A stretch of 64,000 nt of DNA from Rusavskia elegans (Eukaryota > Ascomycota > Lecanoromycetes > Teloschistales > Teloschistaceae). The notes under the pieces are model-generated. The model did no database searches. It was given only the letters and a program-made list of their open reading frames with translations, and was not told the DNA's origin. Position numbers and translations under genes: made by a program. Location of the stretch: the NCBI GenBank assembly GCA_011316305.1, contig SAUG01000024.1:248001-312000 (forward strand), read 5' to 3'. Of this stretch, positions 47,264 through 57,971 are shown in pieces. Position 1 is the first letter of the stretch. Every line of letters begins with the position of its first letter.

Positions 47264-48338
47264 ATGCATCGGCCTCGCCAGAAGCGCCGTTGGCATCACA
47301 GCACCCAGCAGCATGTTCTCCTTGAATTGTAAGCCATGGCTTATCGAGATCCAAACCCGTTTGCTGAAACGAACGCAGCGCCAACTTGAGATCAACCTGC
47401 CCCGAGGGCCTGTACATGAGCCTGACCCCCGGCAAACCTACGCAATGGGCGGGAGTGCTGTTTGTGCGCAAAGGTAGTCTCTCTGAACGCTTGTCTATGA
47501 TGTGGACTAAGAATATTGATTTGTATAGGTCCTTATGCGCCGGCCGTACTCCGCTTCCATGTGTCCTTTCCTCCCGGCTACCCTAATCTACCTCCTTTGA
47601 TCACCTTCATCACCGATATTTTCCATCCTCTGGTTACGCCGGTGACGACTTACACGTATGGTGCTAGCACTTCAGAGTCTGGTGCAAACAGCGCCGCAGA
47701 TGAGCAGCCTCTGCCTCCCGGAGGATTTGGGCTGACTGATGGCTTTCCACGCTGGTTTGGCGGATCCGAGTGGAGCACTACCTCATCCATTAACTCCTCA
47801 CACAACGCCGCTGCTCAAGCTGAGCCTCCAGAGCATGGAAAGCTGCCATGCACGACCCCGGAAGTACAGCTATCAGCAGAACACATGCCACCTCGCGCTT
47901 CGATAGCCAGTGTACTGGACTACGTCAAACGATCATTCGATGACGGCGATGTCCTAAACCGCTTGCCAGCAGAAGCTGCCACCAATCCAGGGGCGTGGAA
48001 AGCATGGCAAGCCTGCCGTTATAGTAACGAGGAGACTTCGAGGGATCAGACAAATACTATTCAAGACAAGCATCAGTCCCATTCCTCCAAGAGCCAGGCT
48101 AGACATCCTGACGACTGGAGCTGGGAGGGAGTATGGGAAAGAAGAGTGAGGAAAGGGATTGACGCTAGCATCTCTGACCAGGTACTTTTTAGAGCCAGCG
48201 GAGGAGATGAAATGGTAGGGCTCCGACTGTTTTCGAAAGCCAATGAAACTGATGTCTTGATTGCAGATTCGTTTTGTCCCAACATCAGACATGCCTCTCG
48301 ACGCACTCGGAGAGACAACTTGTCATTTTGCACACTGA
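47264..48338 (+). CDS. Ubiquitin-conjugating enzyme E2-like protein lacking catalytic Cys (AKTIP/UEV type)
   Basis: Exons 47264-47328, 47379-47473, 47529-48214 and 48267-48338 give 305 residues. The UBC fold is seen in LLEFANLRSTCPEGLYMSLT, WAGVLFVRK joined to GPYAPAVLRFHVSFP, and PNLPPLITFITDIFHPLVTP. Where active E2s carry HPN..G..CLD, this protein reads FHPLVTPVTTYTYG with no Cys, so it should not form a ubiquitin thioester. This is like human AKTIP/FTS, which works with Hook adaptors on dynein. In filamentous fungi, Hook-FTS-FHIP complexes drive early endosome transport. Assignment to that partner is inferred. The C-terminal half is hydrophilic and poorly conserved. Confidence 0.78.
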
Positions 48339-48683
48339 GCTGCTTGGGCACCATGAAAACTCGTGGTCTGCTTGCAAAATGGCTCGAGGAGCAATGGACA
48401 TGGACTGGCTCTTTCACAAGCTCTGTCCTTGTCTCTTCGACTCCCGCACATAGCTGCCTTAGACTAAGCACCACGCGATGTATGATGATTGTTGTATGGG
48501 GGCTGGGTTGCTCTTTCCTCACAAGCCAGCCGAGTCCACCGGTATTCACGTCCCTATCATTCGAGTCGCGAACAAGATCGAAGCGACAACATCAGCATTC
48601 TCAGTGAACAGCATTTCCATTGCATGTTTGCCCTTTATTATTCGTTCTTGGAATGCGAGGGTGTGGCTGTTGATTTCATTACA
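48339..48683. other. Intergenic, promoter of VWA-like gene
   Basis: 345 bp between tandem plus-strand genes. The reading frame of the next gene stays open through much of it, so its true start may lie earlier. Confidence 0.4.
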
Positions 48684-51261
48684 ATGGAATTCTGTAGCGC
48701 CGTTCCAACGCCATCGACGAAGCTTATCAGAAACCCAGACGACCAAAACCTGACTCCACGTCCACTGCAAATCAACAAGCGCAAACGCCAGCCATCACAG
48801 CACAGTTGCGCTGCGCATACCAGTCTGGCCACCGCCAGTCTCGTACCCGCAGTGAAAGTTCGTCGAGCTGCGACAATGTCTTACCCGCCAACCTTCCTGA
48901 AATCCCAGTCGACCTGCGACCGAGACACAGCGACAAATCCTACCCGTTCATCGCGAGCAGTAACCTTGGGTACAATCGATTCCCATCATCAAGCTGCTCC
49001 CCGTAATATCTCGTCAAATGCACGCACGCTCAAGTCATCGAGCAAGGGTGCAGCAAGACCTACTTCGAGCCGAAGCGGCAGCCTGGATTCGGATTCAGAG
49101 CACACTGTACGACGACTGCCTTCCTTCAAGCATCGCATTCTCTCCCGTGTGATGAACAGTCTGATCGGAAGATCCAGCAGTAGTCAGGCCCTTGCCGACC
49201 AAGGTAACCGTAAACGTCCCTCAATCGAAGGATCTATAAGCAATGGAAGCGCTGGTCCGACGACAGAGGAAAGAGTAAGCTCAACAACCGAGCGGAGTTC
49301 GAGCATTGGCACCAACCTCGAGACTGCTCTTTCTGAATTTCCAGAGCCACCATTGACACGACCCACTACCCTTGCAGCATTTGAACATCGTTCGACCTTC
49401 CAAGCCTATAGAAAGCTCCATGCACCCACTGATGTTGCAATTGTTCGCCCAGAAATCTTGATCACCCCGGAATTAGACAGCGTGGATTCAAACAGAGATC
49501 GGAGTCTTTACGTCGCCGTGGAAGTCAGTGCAGCTGCAGAAGGTGGAGGGAAGACCCAGGTTGATCGCTTCTATGGCCTCGATATCGCCGTCATCATTGA
49601 CAATTCGTAAGATAAGTTTCCTCCAAGCAGCATTACACATGCTGATGCTCTGCAGACTTTTCGCATCTCCAGCGACGCTAATGGCGAGCTGTGAAACCGC
49701 CCGTTTTCTATCTTCTCTGCTGGATTCATCCAACGACAGGATGGCTATCATTTGCACGAGCTCACTCAGCGCCGAACATCCCGACCTTCGAACTTTGCTG
49801 CCGCTAACTTGTGTCAGCCCGCGGAGAACAAAGGCGATTGTGGATGCAATTGTAAGCTCGACGGAAAGGCCCAGCCCATTAGCATTGGAAGGAGCTGTCA
49901 GGAGTGCCAGAGCCTTGCTCGAACAGTCGACGCCGCGCGACCAGAACAGTGGGCTGGGTCCATCGGCCTTTGGCCACATCTTCATCCTCACATCTCATTC
50001 GAGTGGGCTTCCGCTCGAACTACTGGTCCATGACAAGATCCAATTGCACTTGGTCTGCCCTGGAAGCGTTCCATGGAAAGGCGAAGCCAAAGTCAGATGC
50101 AACGGTTGGAAGCTACAGTCCATGCATTCCAAAGAACTTCACGCTGTGCGACACACCAAAGACGGGGACACTTCTAGCCTTTTCAACAAATTGCGAAGGA
50201 CAATCGCAGATGCCCGCACTGGCTCGTTGCATGGTGGGGTCAGCGAATTGGTGCTCGACCTCAAGCCTGGGCGGAACTGCACCATTGAAAGTGTCATCGG
50301 CCAACGCAATATACCCAGCATTCAACTCGGCGAGAGAATCTTGGCTCTGGTGACACTGAAGATTGGCCTGGCACCTGCTTCGGGTTTCACCTTGAGATCT
50401 CGCCGGCACAAAGACGGTTCTAGTCAAGCTTGTAATGATCCTGACAAGGAGCTCGACGAGCTGCTAGGGACGACACCGGTGAGTGTGCTGAGGGCAACGC
50501 TGAGATATAAGCATTCATTGCTGCCTCCGGAGACCCAGTGCACCTTGACAACTGACTGTCAGTTGAAGCGGCCGTTGCCGTCGGCCCAATGGACGAATCT
50601 TCCGTTAAGGCCATCGGCTTCGAAACAACACCACCCCCTGATTGAGATACAAAAGCAGTTTGCATTTCACATTGCAACTCACCATGAGCCACGGCAAGCG
50701 ATGATGGTGCTCATCGAAGATTTCGGCGACGGCGGCCGTCGGTCAGTGTGTCCTGACTACATCAGACTGCTCATCGAAGAGCTTAAATATCAAGCACGGA
50801 CTATCGAGCGCTTCGACCTTGCTGATTACAGATCCGGCCCTATAACGTTGACTCCTCGAGAGTTGCGACCCGATGTCTGGGGTCTGGAACACTTCGGCCA
50901 CGGTCTTTTTGATGCCTCCAACTACAGGCCTCATGAGTGGATCACGGACGCCCCGGATGAGGTTCCGATTCAACTTCCAGTACGCGCGTCATCGAAGCTA
51001 CAGGCTCGTAATTTTACCTGTTCAGATGAGACGACGGATGAAGCACGGAAGATTTGGGTTGATCTGAAGAGAAAGTCTAGAAAGCAATCCGAAAGGAGTG
51101 GCAGCGAAAATTGGGTCCCGAGAGACTTGGACGAGGCAACTAGGCGATTGAAAGAGTTGGCGCTGAGGAACAAGAGGAGTGTGGGCGCCGACAGCTTGAA
51201 GTGCTTGGCTTATCCTGAATATCGTGGTCGAACGATGGAGTCGTATTCGCCTTGGTTGTGA
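48684..51261 (+). CDS. Large protein with degenerate VWA-like domain, hypothetical
   Basis: Exons 48684-49606 and 49656-51261 give about 842 residues from the chosen Met; earlier in-frame Mets exist. The first 260 residues are Ser/Thr/Arg-rich and disordered. From about residue 298 a von Willebrand A-like fold is suggested. It runs GLDIAVIIDNS, then LFASPATLMASCETARFLSSLL and RMAIICTS, with a later HIFILTS strand. The metal site has DNSLF instead of DXSXS, so metal binding may be lost. The long C-terminal part has beta-rich and helical stretches ending WVPRDLDEATRRLKELA. I know no function. It resembles uncharacterised fungal proteins of similar length. It is convergent with Pex7, with 252 bp between the stops. 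Confidence 0.7.
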
Positions 51262-51513
51262 AAGGAGATTGTCGGTGAAAAGAGAGATCATTGGGATGGT
51301 GAGGGAGCGTTGGCTGATTCTCCCCAGATGCTCTGCTGCTTGGGTGCTATGGATAACGAGTGTTAACAGAGAGGAACTTATTGACAATATAGCATATCAG
51401 CTCCTATCAATGAAAGGTTGATCTCCACATATTTACGTACCGCCTGCTATGGCATGTAAACACGCCACGGTCCACATTTTGACCGTCCGTCTGACTCTAG
51501 AGGCGTATATACA

Positions 51514-52800
51514 TCACTGAGCCATGACCGCCCTCACATCCCACACCAACAGCCGTTCATCCCATCCCACACTGGCACACCATCCCTCGGCGCCAAATAA
51601 ACACCAATCCACCCCCATGACAAACTCCGTATGTCTCCCCATCCTTCCCAATTCCCTCCCTCCTCCAAACGCCAACGGATCATCCCCACCTCCTCCCCTT
51701 CGCACCTCCAATAACCTGTGCTGCTCCCCATCCACCCCCAAAGCGCTCCCATCCGTCCAAACACGACACGTCATATCATAGCTGGCGGACAACAACACAT
51801 CGCTCAAATGCGGACTCCACGCCACCTTGCGAACCGCATATTCATGGCCCGGCAGCACGGCCACAGGACCCTGACCCGGGTTCCGGATATCGAAGACGCG
51901 GATGAGGCGATCGACGCCCGCGGCTGCGACGAGTTGGGGCCGGTATTTGTTCCAGTCGTGGGTTAGGGCTTCGGAGGGGGGGATGGTGTGGTGTTGGATG
52001 AGCAGGTTTGGGGATTTGGTATTGTTGGGCGGGGTGTGCAGGGGGATGGAAGCCGTGAGGTGGTTTGAGGCGGAGGAAGGGGTGCGGAGGTCGAAGAGGC
52101 GGAGGTGGGAGTCCGAGGAGACGGAGGAGAGGATGGAGGGGGAGTGCGGGGAGAAGGAGGCGGAGTAAGTGCAGGAGTGGGTGGGGAGGGTGAGGAGGGA
52201 GTCGGTGCGGTTGGGGGACCACTGTTGATGTGTCGTAAATGTATTAGCGTTTTCTTTCGAGTGCTAGAGGCGGAACAAGATGGTGAGGGAATACAGGGGA
52301 GAAGACAAGAGACATACAATCTTGATGGTGCCGTCCCAAGAACTAGAGCAGAAAGTATCCTTGGCCACGAGGTTCCAATGGACGGCAAAGACCTCCCGTT
52401 TGTGCTCTTGCCATGATTGTACGGGGAATTGGTCCAGGCTGATATCGAAGAGCTTGATGGAACCGTCGCCGGTGGCGACTACGCATTGATTCTCGTGCGA
52501 TTCGGACCAGGCGAGGTCGTAGAGGGAATCTTGGGTGTCAAACCTTTAGCCAGGACATTTTACTCGTGAGCTGTTTGGCGAGGGAGAAGAGATGGAGATA
52601 ATATAAATGGAAAGGAGTCAAACACAAGATACATACCATTTCTCTGCTACTATGCCTTTGGCTGTCAGGGCTAGGATATAGAGTCTTCCATTTCCCACCA
52701 GGCCGAAGTTGGCTGCGGAAGCGACGGCGATGCGAGAGTCGAAGAAGGGCGAGTACTTGACAGCGTAGCCATTGAAGCCTTGGGTTCGGAACTCAAGCAT
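51514..52800 (-). CDS. pex7: Peroxin-7, PTS2 receptor (WD40)
   Basis: Exons 52800-52637, 52543-52318 and 52221-51514 give 365 residues. It begins MLEFRTQGFNGYAVKYSPFF, the conserved start of Pex7. WD40 repeats end in IKLFD, IKIW (across intron 2), LRLFD, IRVFD, CRVW and LLVWD. Pex7 binds proteins carrying the N-terminal PTS2 signal in the cytosol and brings them to peroxisomes with a co-receptor of the Pex20/Pex5L type. An insertion between the fourth and fifth blades is rich in Pro/Ser/Thr. The end contains Gly/Arg-rich filler (LEVRRGGGGDDPL), common in fungal versions. Introns are 93 and 96 nt, longer than most in the window. Confidence 0.94.
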
Positions 52801-53211
52801 CGTGAAAGCTTATACTGCTGCTTGTGTAGTTCATCGAGACGCTCATAGACAAGGTCAAGCATGGCAAGCTCGAAAGAACGTCAATACGTTCTTTTGCTTG
52901 GAGGATTGATGGAATGACGTCACTCATGGCACTTGGAGCAGAATACGAGTACGAGTACGAGTACGAGTGCATGGCCATCTTCTCTTCTCCTCTCCGACAG
53001 CTCTCTACTTATCGTCATCCACTCGAACACCGTACCAAAGCATTCAACATATCCATGAAAAACCACAGGGGACATTGATAGAACTTGATGATACACGGTG
53101 AAGAATTCGATTGCGGTGCACAAAAGACCAAAGCCCAAACCGTTCTTTCCAGTCCACTGAACAGCGTCATTCATCGGTCGAAAGGTCTCTTTCAAAGTAA
53201 GACGTCCAAAC
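52801..53211. other. Intergenic with short tandem repeat
   Basis: 411 bp upstream of Pex7. It carries about four copies of a TACGAG hexamer near 52943-52968. It should contain the Pex7 promoter and the Rrn6 3' flank. Confidence 0.5.
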
Positions 53212-56200
53212 CTATCGGAAGCCGGCTTTCTTGGCTTTCTTGCTCTTTCTAGCCCCTCCATGGCGCCCTGGCTGCGGTTGGCTCATGATCATAGGCGTCG
53301 GTTGACTGCTATCCAGACCGTACGTGGGCATATTATCCTGACTTGCTACCAGTCTAGGGGGCATAGGCTGTGCTGATGGCCCTTGCAGTTCGGTATGTTG
53401 TGCTCGCGGCATCCGTTCTTTATCTCTCCGCTTTCTTTTGCGTCGCATCTCTGCGACATCTTTCGAAATATCGCCTCGTTCATCGTCCATCTTGCTTGTC
53501 TCCCAATCCTTGTAGTCAGGCTCTTGTCCGAGTGTCCACTGACTGAGGATGCCCATCGCTACTCTGCCACGCGGGGAGAACCTTCGCGTGCGTGTGTCTC
53601 CCAAGTCTTCCGACTCACCCAGGCTTGATCGCGAACCTTGAGAGCGGAGCGATGGAGTCGGCTCCGGCGTTGGCAACGTTGCCGCTGGCACGAACTCTTC
53701 CTCCTCAAAGGCTATCGGACGTGCAACTACCTGCTCAGGAAGCCCCTGCTGAGCCTTATCTGAGCGACTGGCTGCTTGACGAACAGGAAGGGTAAATATG
53801 AACGGTCGTGTGTCACCCGTGTTAGTGCTTTCTCCTTCTGGCTGTTTTCCTGTCGAAAGCCGGCTCATACCGTTGCCAGCAAGCTGCAACTGTGTGGCGA
53901 TGAGACGAATTAAGCTTTCAGTCGCCGCGCCTGTCCGCCGCGGTACCCTTGCGGTAAGAGACGTCATCCACGATTGTAGGAGGGTGTGGTAGACTTGAGA
54001 CAAGGAAGTCTCAAGCGAAGTATGTAGACTTGGCAGCAACGATGGCGATGTTAATTTGGAGACTTGAACCGAATCCGCCTTATCAGGAGGCTGTCGGTTC
54101 TCTATGCTGCGACAAAAGTCCGCCAACGCTGTAGAACCTTGGTCAACATCACTAATGGCGACCTCTTGCCCGATCAGTTCTCCCCTAACGCCGGATTAGA
54201 AAATACGACAAAGCAAAATGACCAGGATCGGCTTACAACGATGCGAGTCTTTCGCCAGACAGATAATTATCATCATAAATTCTACTCAGCACGAGCTGCA
54301 ATCGTTCGTCCAGGGAGGGTGCCACCAGGGAGCTGATGTATTCCCTGAGCCACTCGAAATTGATGGTCCACTGATCTTTTTGTAGCGACAAATCTCGATG
54401 CTTGACATCCGACAGGTTAGTTGAACCTTGAATGCTCGAGCTACCCGATTGAACAGGTCGCTCTTGAGCGTCATCATCTAACAATCCATTCGGAATGATG
54501 AAATTATCTGCAACTCTGTAGGATGATCTCGGAGGACGTGGCCGGCTTAGGCTTCGAGGAGCTTCCAGCGTTTGAGGAAGCACCCCAGGAAGGGACGTAA
54601 CAAAATACAACTCGCGTAGGCTCAAGTCACTATCCAGTATCAGGCATCGCAGGAGTCGGATGCCGTTCTCCTGATAAGGCGAGTCTCCTTCATTTCCAGT
54701 AAAGTGACTATACCCATCCTGGCGAAGGACCTGAAGAACAATGGTTGAACAGCGGGTCGCCTCAGAATTGTCATTGGGGATTCGAACGAGGTACGGATTG
54801 AAGTCAGACGAAGGAAAATGTCCCGCTTGATGCAGGGTAAACAGTGTCTTGAGCCCGGTAAAGCGCGAGTAAAGCAATACTATGATGTCTGTAAGGCTTT
54901 TAGCGAGCATCAGATGAGTGATGTTGAGAGATCAAGCATACTCGGCGGCAGGCTCATGATCTGTGTTGAAAGACTAATATCGTCCATACTCCTGAAATGT
55001 CTCCATGCGAGCAGAATCTTAGCACTCAACCGCGTTTGCTCCGTGCTGTCGAAGGGTTCCGAAACTAGGTGAATCCAAAAGATGCGCGAGGATGTGGTCA
55101 TGAATATGTATTCCGATTGTGTTGAGACTCGCCTGACATCTAGAATCCAGTCTACACTCTTCTTCAACCCGACATCAGGCCTTTGAAAAGATGCCGGGTG
55201 GCCTTGTAAGTCAAAACATGCAACATGCTTGCGATTGCAAACCAGAAGGTAAGCCCCGCTGCCGACGAAGCGGAGAGCCCCCCAGCCGTCGTATTTCTTT
55301 GTCTCGACTTCTTCCTTTGAGTCCTTGACATTATCTGGTGCTTCTTCCATCAAATGTCCAGAAGACATAGCCTCTAATGTCCAGACCTTCGTATGCTTGT
55401 TGACGCTCTTGATCTTCCATACTTTCCAGCGGGAGGATTGGTCCACAACAGCGATCTCCGAGGGCTGCCAGGGATTGAAACATATATCCGTATGAAGTGC
55501 GTCCCCTGCACTCTGCACTGGTAATACCACGACATGCTCTAATTCCATCCTGATCTCGACATCGGTTCCGAATGCCGGCACATGAGGTATCCGGTACAAC
55601 GTCGGCACTTCGCTCTCTCGCAGGATTATTCGCAATATTGATGTGGCTCCGCCATGGCGTACGGCAAGCCACTCTGTAGGCTCACCATGTGAATTCGCGA
55701 ATTGGAGCTGCTGGACAGGACCGCGGCTAGTATGCCATAACCCTTGCACCCTTGACTGGAATACTTCGCCTTGGAATCGGAGATTGGTACCACTATCCAA
55801 GCCAAGTGTCTCTCGGCTCAACTGTACCACTCTCACAAGTTCCCCAGCAGCCCCACCGACAAATGCAACAACAGGTACAGTCCTTGGATGATCGCGATGA
55901 CGGCCAGGATGAAGCGCTCGCCCAAACGCTACCCGTTCTGATAGTGATTGATTGTAGTCTGCGGGGGGTTCCTGGTTCGCTTCGGATGCTTCTACCAACG
56001 AGGGAAGAAGCCATGAGCTCGGTGCGAGTTCGGGGAGATGTCGAATGAGCTTATCTATGTTCTGTACTCTTTGTAAGGATGTCTGGGCGAGGGTTTTGGT
56101 AGAGCTTGAGGGCTGCGAAGATATTAGGGTTCGAGTCTGGCCTAAAACCAGAAGCTTAGGCGCTATTGCAAGAGTGTGAGTGCTCCATTGGAGAGTTGGG

Positions 56201-56321
56201 AATGGGAGGTTCATATACCTTCCTCTACATTCCTCGAAAACTGCCACTCCTGACTTTCCAAATCGTAGGTGGGCTCGCCGAAATGACCATAGTTCAGGTC
56301 GATGCGACGAGCATCAGTCAT
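53212..56321 (-). CDS. RNA polymerase I initiation factor Rrn6-like (core factor)
   Basis: Exons 56321-56219, 56162-54942, 54888-54237 and 54184-53212 give 982 residues. The short first exon encodes MTDARRIDLNYGHFGEPTYD and joins in frame to APKLLVLGQTRTL. The next region is beta-rich like a WD propeller (WLAVRHGGATSILRI, DICFNPWQPSEIAVVD, WKVWKIKS), as expected for Rrn6. A helical middle follows. The C-terminal tail is disordered, with clustered basic residues (RRKRKRRDKERM, RKSKKAKKAGFR) that suit a nucleolar protein. Rrn6, with Rrn7 and Rrn11, binds the rDNA core promoter and recruits Pol I. Introns are 52-56 nt. The gene is divergent from Spc25. Confidence 0.85.
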
Positions 56322-56636
56322 CCGGTTTTCGTCGTACTCTTTTCCCCAGGGTGATGTGATGCAGAGCTTGGTTTTGGTTCATATCGCAAGTCAACACTTC
56401 CGCTATGAACTGTTTGAATGCGACTTTAAACTCAGTAAGTGATCGCGTCAAGCGAGATAGTTCATTCCTGTACAGTAATTTGCTTCAACCACGTACGAGG
56501 GTAGTGACGATGAAAATCATCAGCCGCGCGGAATCTAGAATTGGTTAGCGTGGTTGTCCCGAAGAAGCTTTTGTTTACACTGGAAATCAGCGATGCATCT
56601 ATCAACGCTTGGTAATTGAAAAGCACTCAAATCATC
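56322..56636. promoter_or_regulatory. Divergent promoter of Rrn6 and Spc25
   Basis: 315 bp with start codons facing outward. Confidence 0.5.
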
Positions 56637-57460
56637 ATGGCCACAATGGTCGAGCCTTGTGCGTCAACAAATGCATTGCGCCCCTCATTGCTCACTGCTG
56701 ATGCTCCCTCAATGGCCGACTCGCTACCCAGCATCAACTTCGGCTTCGATGACCTTCGCGACCGCATGGCTCGCTTTACTGAGAGATTCGATACTTTCAT
56801 CGTAAGAGGTCGAAAACAAGTGCTTGAAGAACGCAATCGTTTCCGCATTAACCTCGCCGAGCTTCAAGGTAAATGCCAAAGCCCTTCGTAGGATGCAACT
56901 AACACGACTAAACAGAGGATCAACGCCTCAAGTCCAGAGAAATCGAAAACCTAGCCCACAAATCCTCAAGTCATGCACAGACTATCGACAAGGAAGCAGC
57001 CGAGACCGCCGAAATGCATGCTGCCATCGCCTCCATTACACAACAACGTGATGCGCGCGCTCAGCATCGAGATCGCATCAGAAGTGAGATTGCTACGATT
57101 CGAAAACAGATAGCACAACGAATTTCCGCTCAGCAGCACTACGCAAAGGCCATAGACGAGCAAGCGCAGTTGAATGTCCCCGAACTGGACTTTTGGCAGA
57201 CTTATCTGTGCATGCGAATCGAGGGAACGGGAACTGTCGATCGGCTGCGATTCGTTTTCACACATGTGGACGAGAAGGATTGGGAGAGAGAAGTCTGCTT
57301 TGATTTGGATACGGAGAAAGAGGATTATCGGGTCACGAGTGTCAAGCCAAAAGTGGATGCAGAACAAATCGAACGTTGTGTGGAGAGGTTGAATGACAAT
57401 CGGGATCTGGGACCATTTTTGAAACGAATGCGCGACCTCCTTTCCGCGCCGGTGAAATGA
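56637..57460 (+). CDS. spc25: Kinetochore protein Spc25 (Ndc80 complex)
   Basis: Exons 56637-56868 and 56916-57460 give 258 residues. The chosen Met starts MATMVEPCA; another Met lies 21 bases upstream. A helical coiled-coil occupies residues about 40-160, with heptads such as FDTFIVRGRKQVLEERNRF and DRIRSEIATIRKQIAQRI. The globular Spc25 domain follows (ELDFWQTYLCMRIEGTG, LRFVFTHVDEKDWEREVCF, EDYRVTSVKP). Spc25 pairs with Spc24 and links the Ndc80 complex to the inner kinetochore. The gene is convergent with CRM1. Confidence 0.92.
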
Positions 57461-57971
57461 GATCCTGAGACGGAATTGGTGCTGTCAGTAGCGCTTGAGA
57501 GACGGCGGAGGTAATATCCCATGCTTAGTATATTCAATATGCCTTCGCTGCAGATTGCCCCTGGGTATTTGATTCTAAAGTGACACATCCACATAACCTA
57601 CAATGCTTCCCACTATGGCCCTTGGTACATGAGCATTGGTAGATCCATGTCCTCTAGTCCATCAGCAATGGCCGACAAGGCAAAGCCGTCGCTTCACCGA
57701 GTATCCTGAGAAAAGGAGTAGAGGCTCCGGCTTGTAGGACAAACCTGCCAGTCCGATACCCAGACTGAGCGCCATCGTATGCCGTCATTTATAAGGTAGA
57801 AACTGACCCCAAGGTATATGTAGTGAGGTCATAGTACTGTCAGATTTCGTACATTTCCCAGCCATCAAGGCCATCTTGTCGTTCCTCTGCAGGAACTCTT
57901 ACGTGATCATGAGAGCTGCTTTGGTTGTGTAGTTGGCTTGTGGGTAGTTCTGATCTTAGTTCCTCCTCAAG
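57461..57971. other. Convergent intergenic region
   Basis: 511 bp between the Spc25 and CRM1 stop codons. No gene or repeat seen. Confidence 0.4.
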
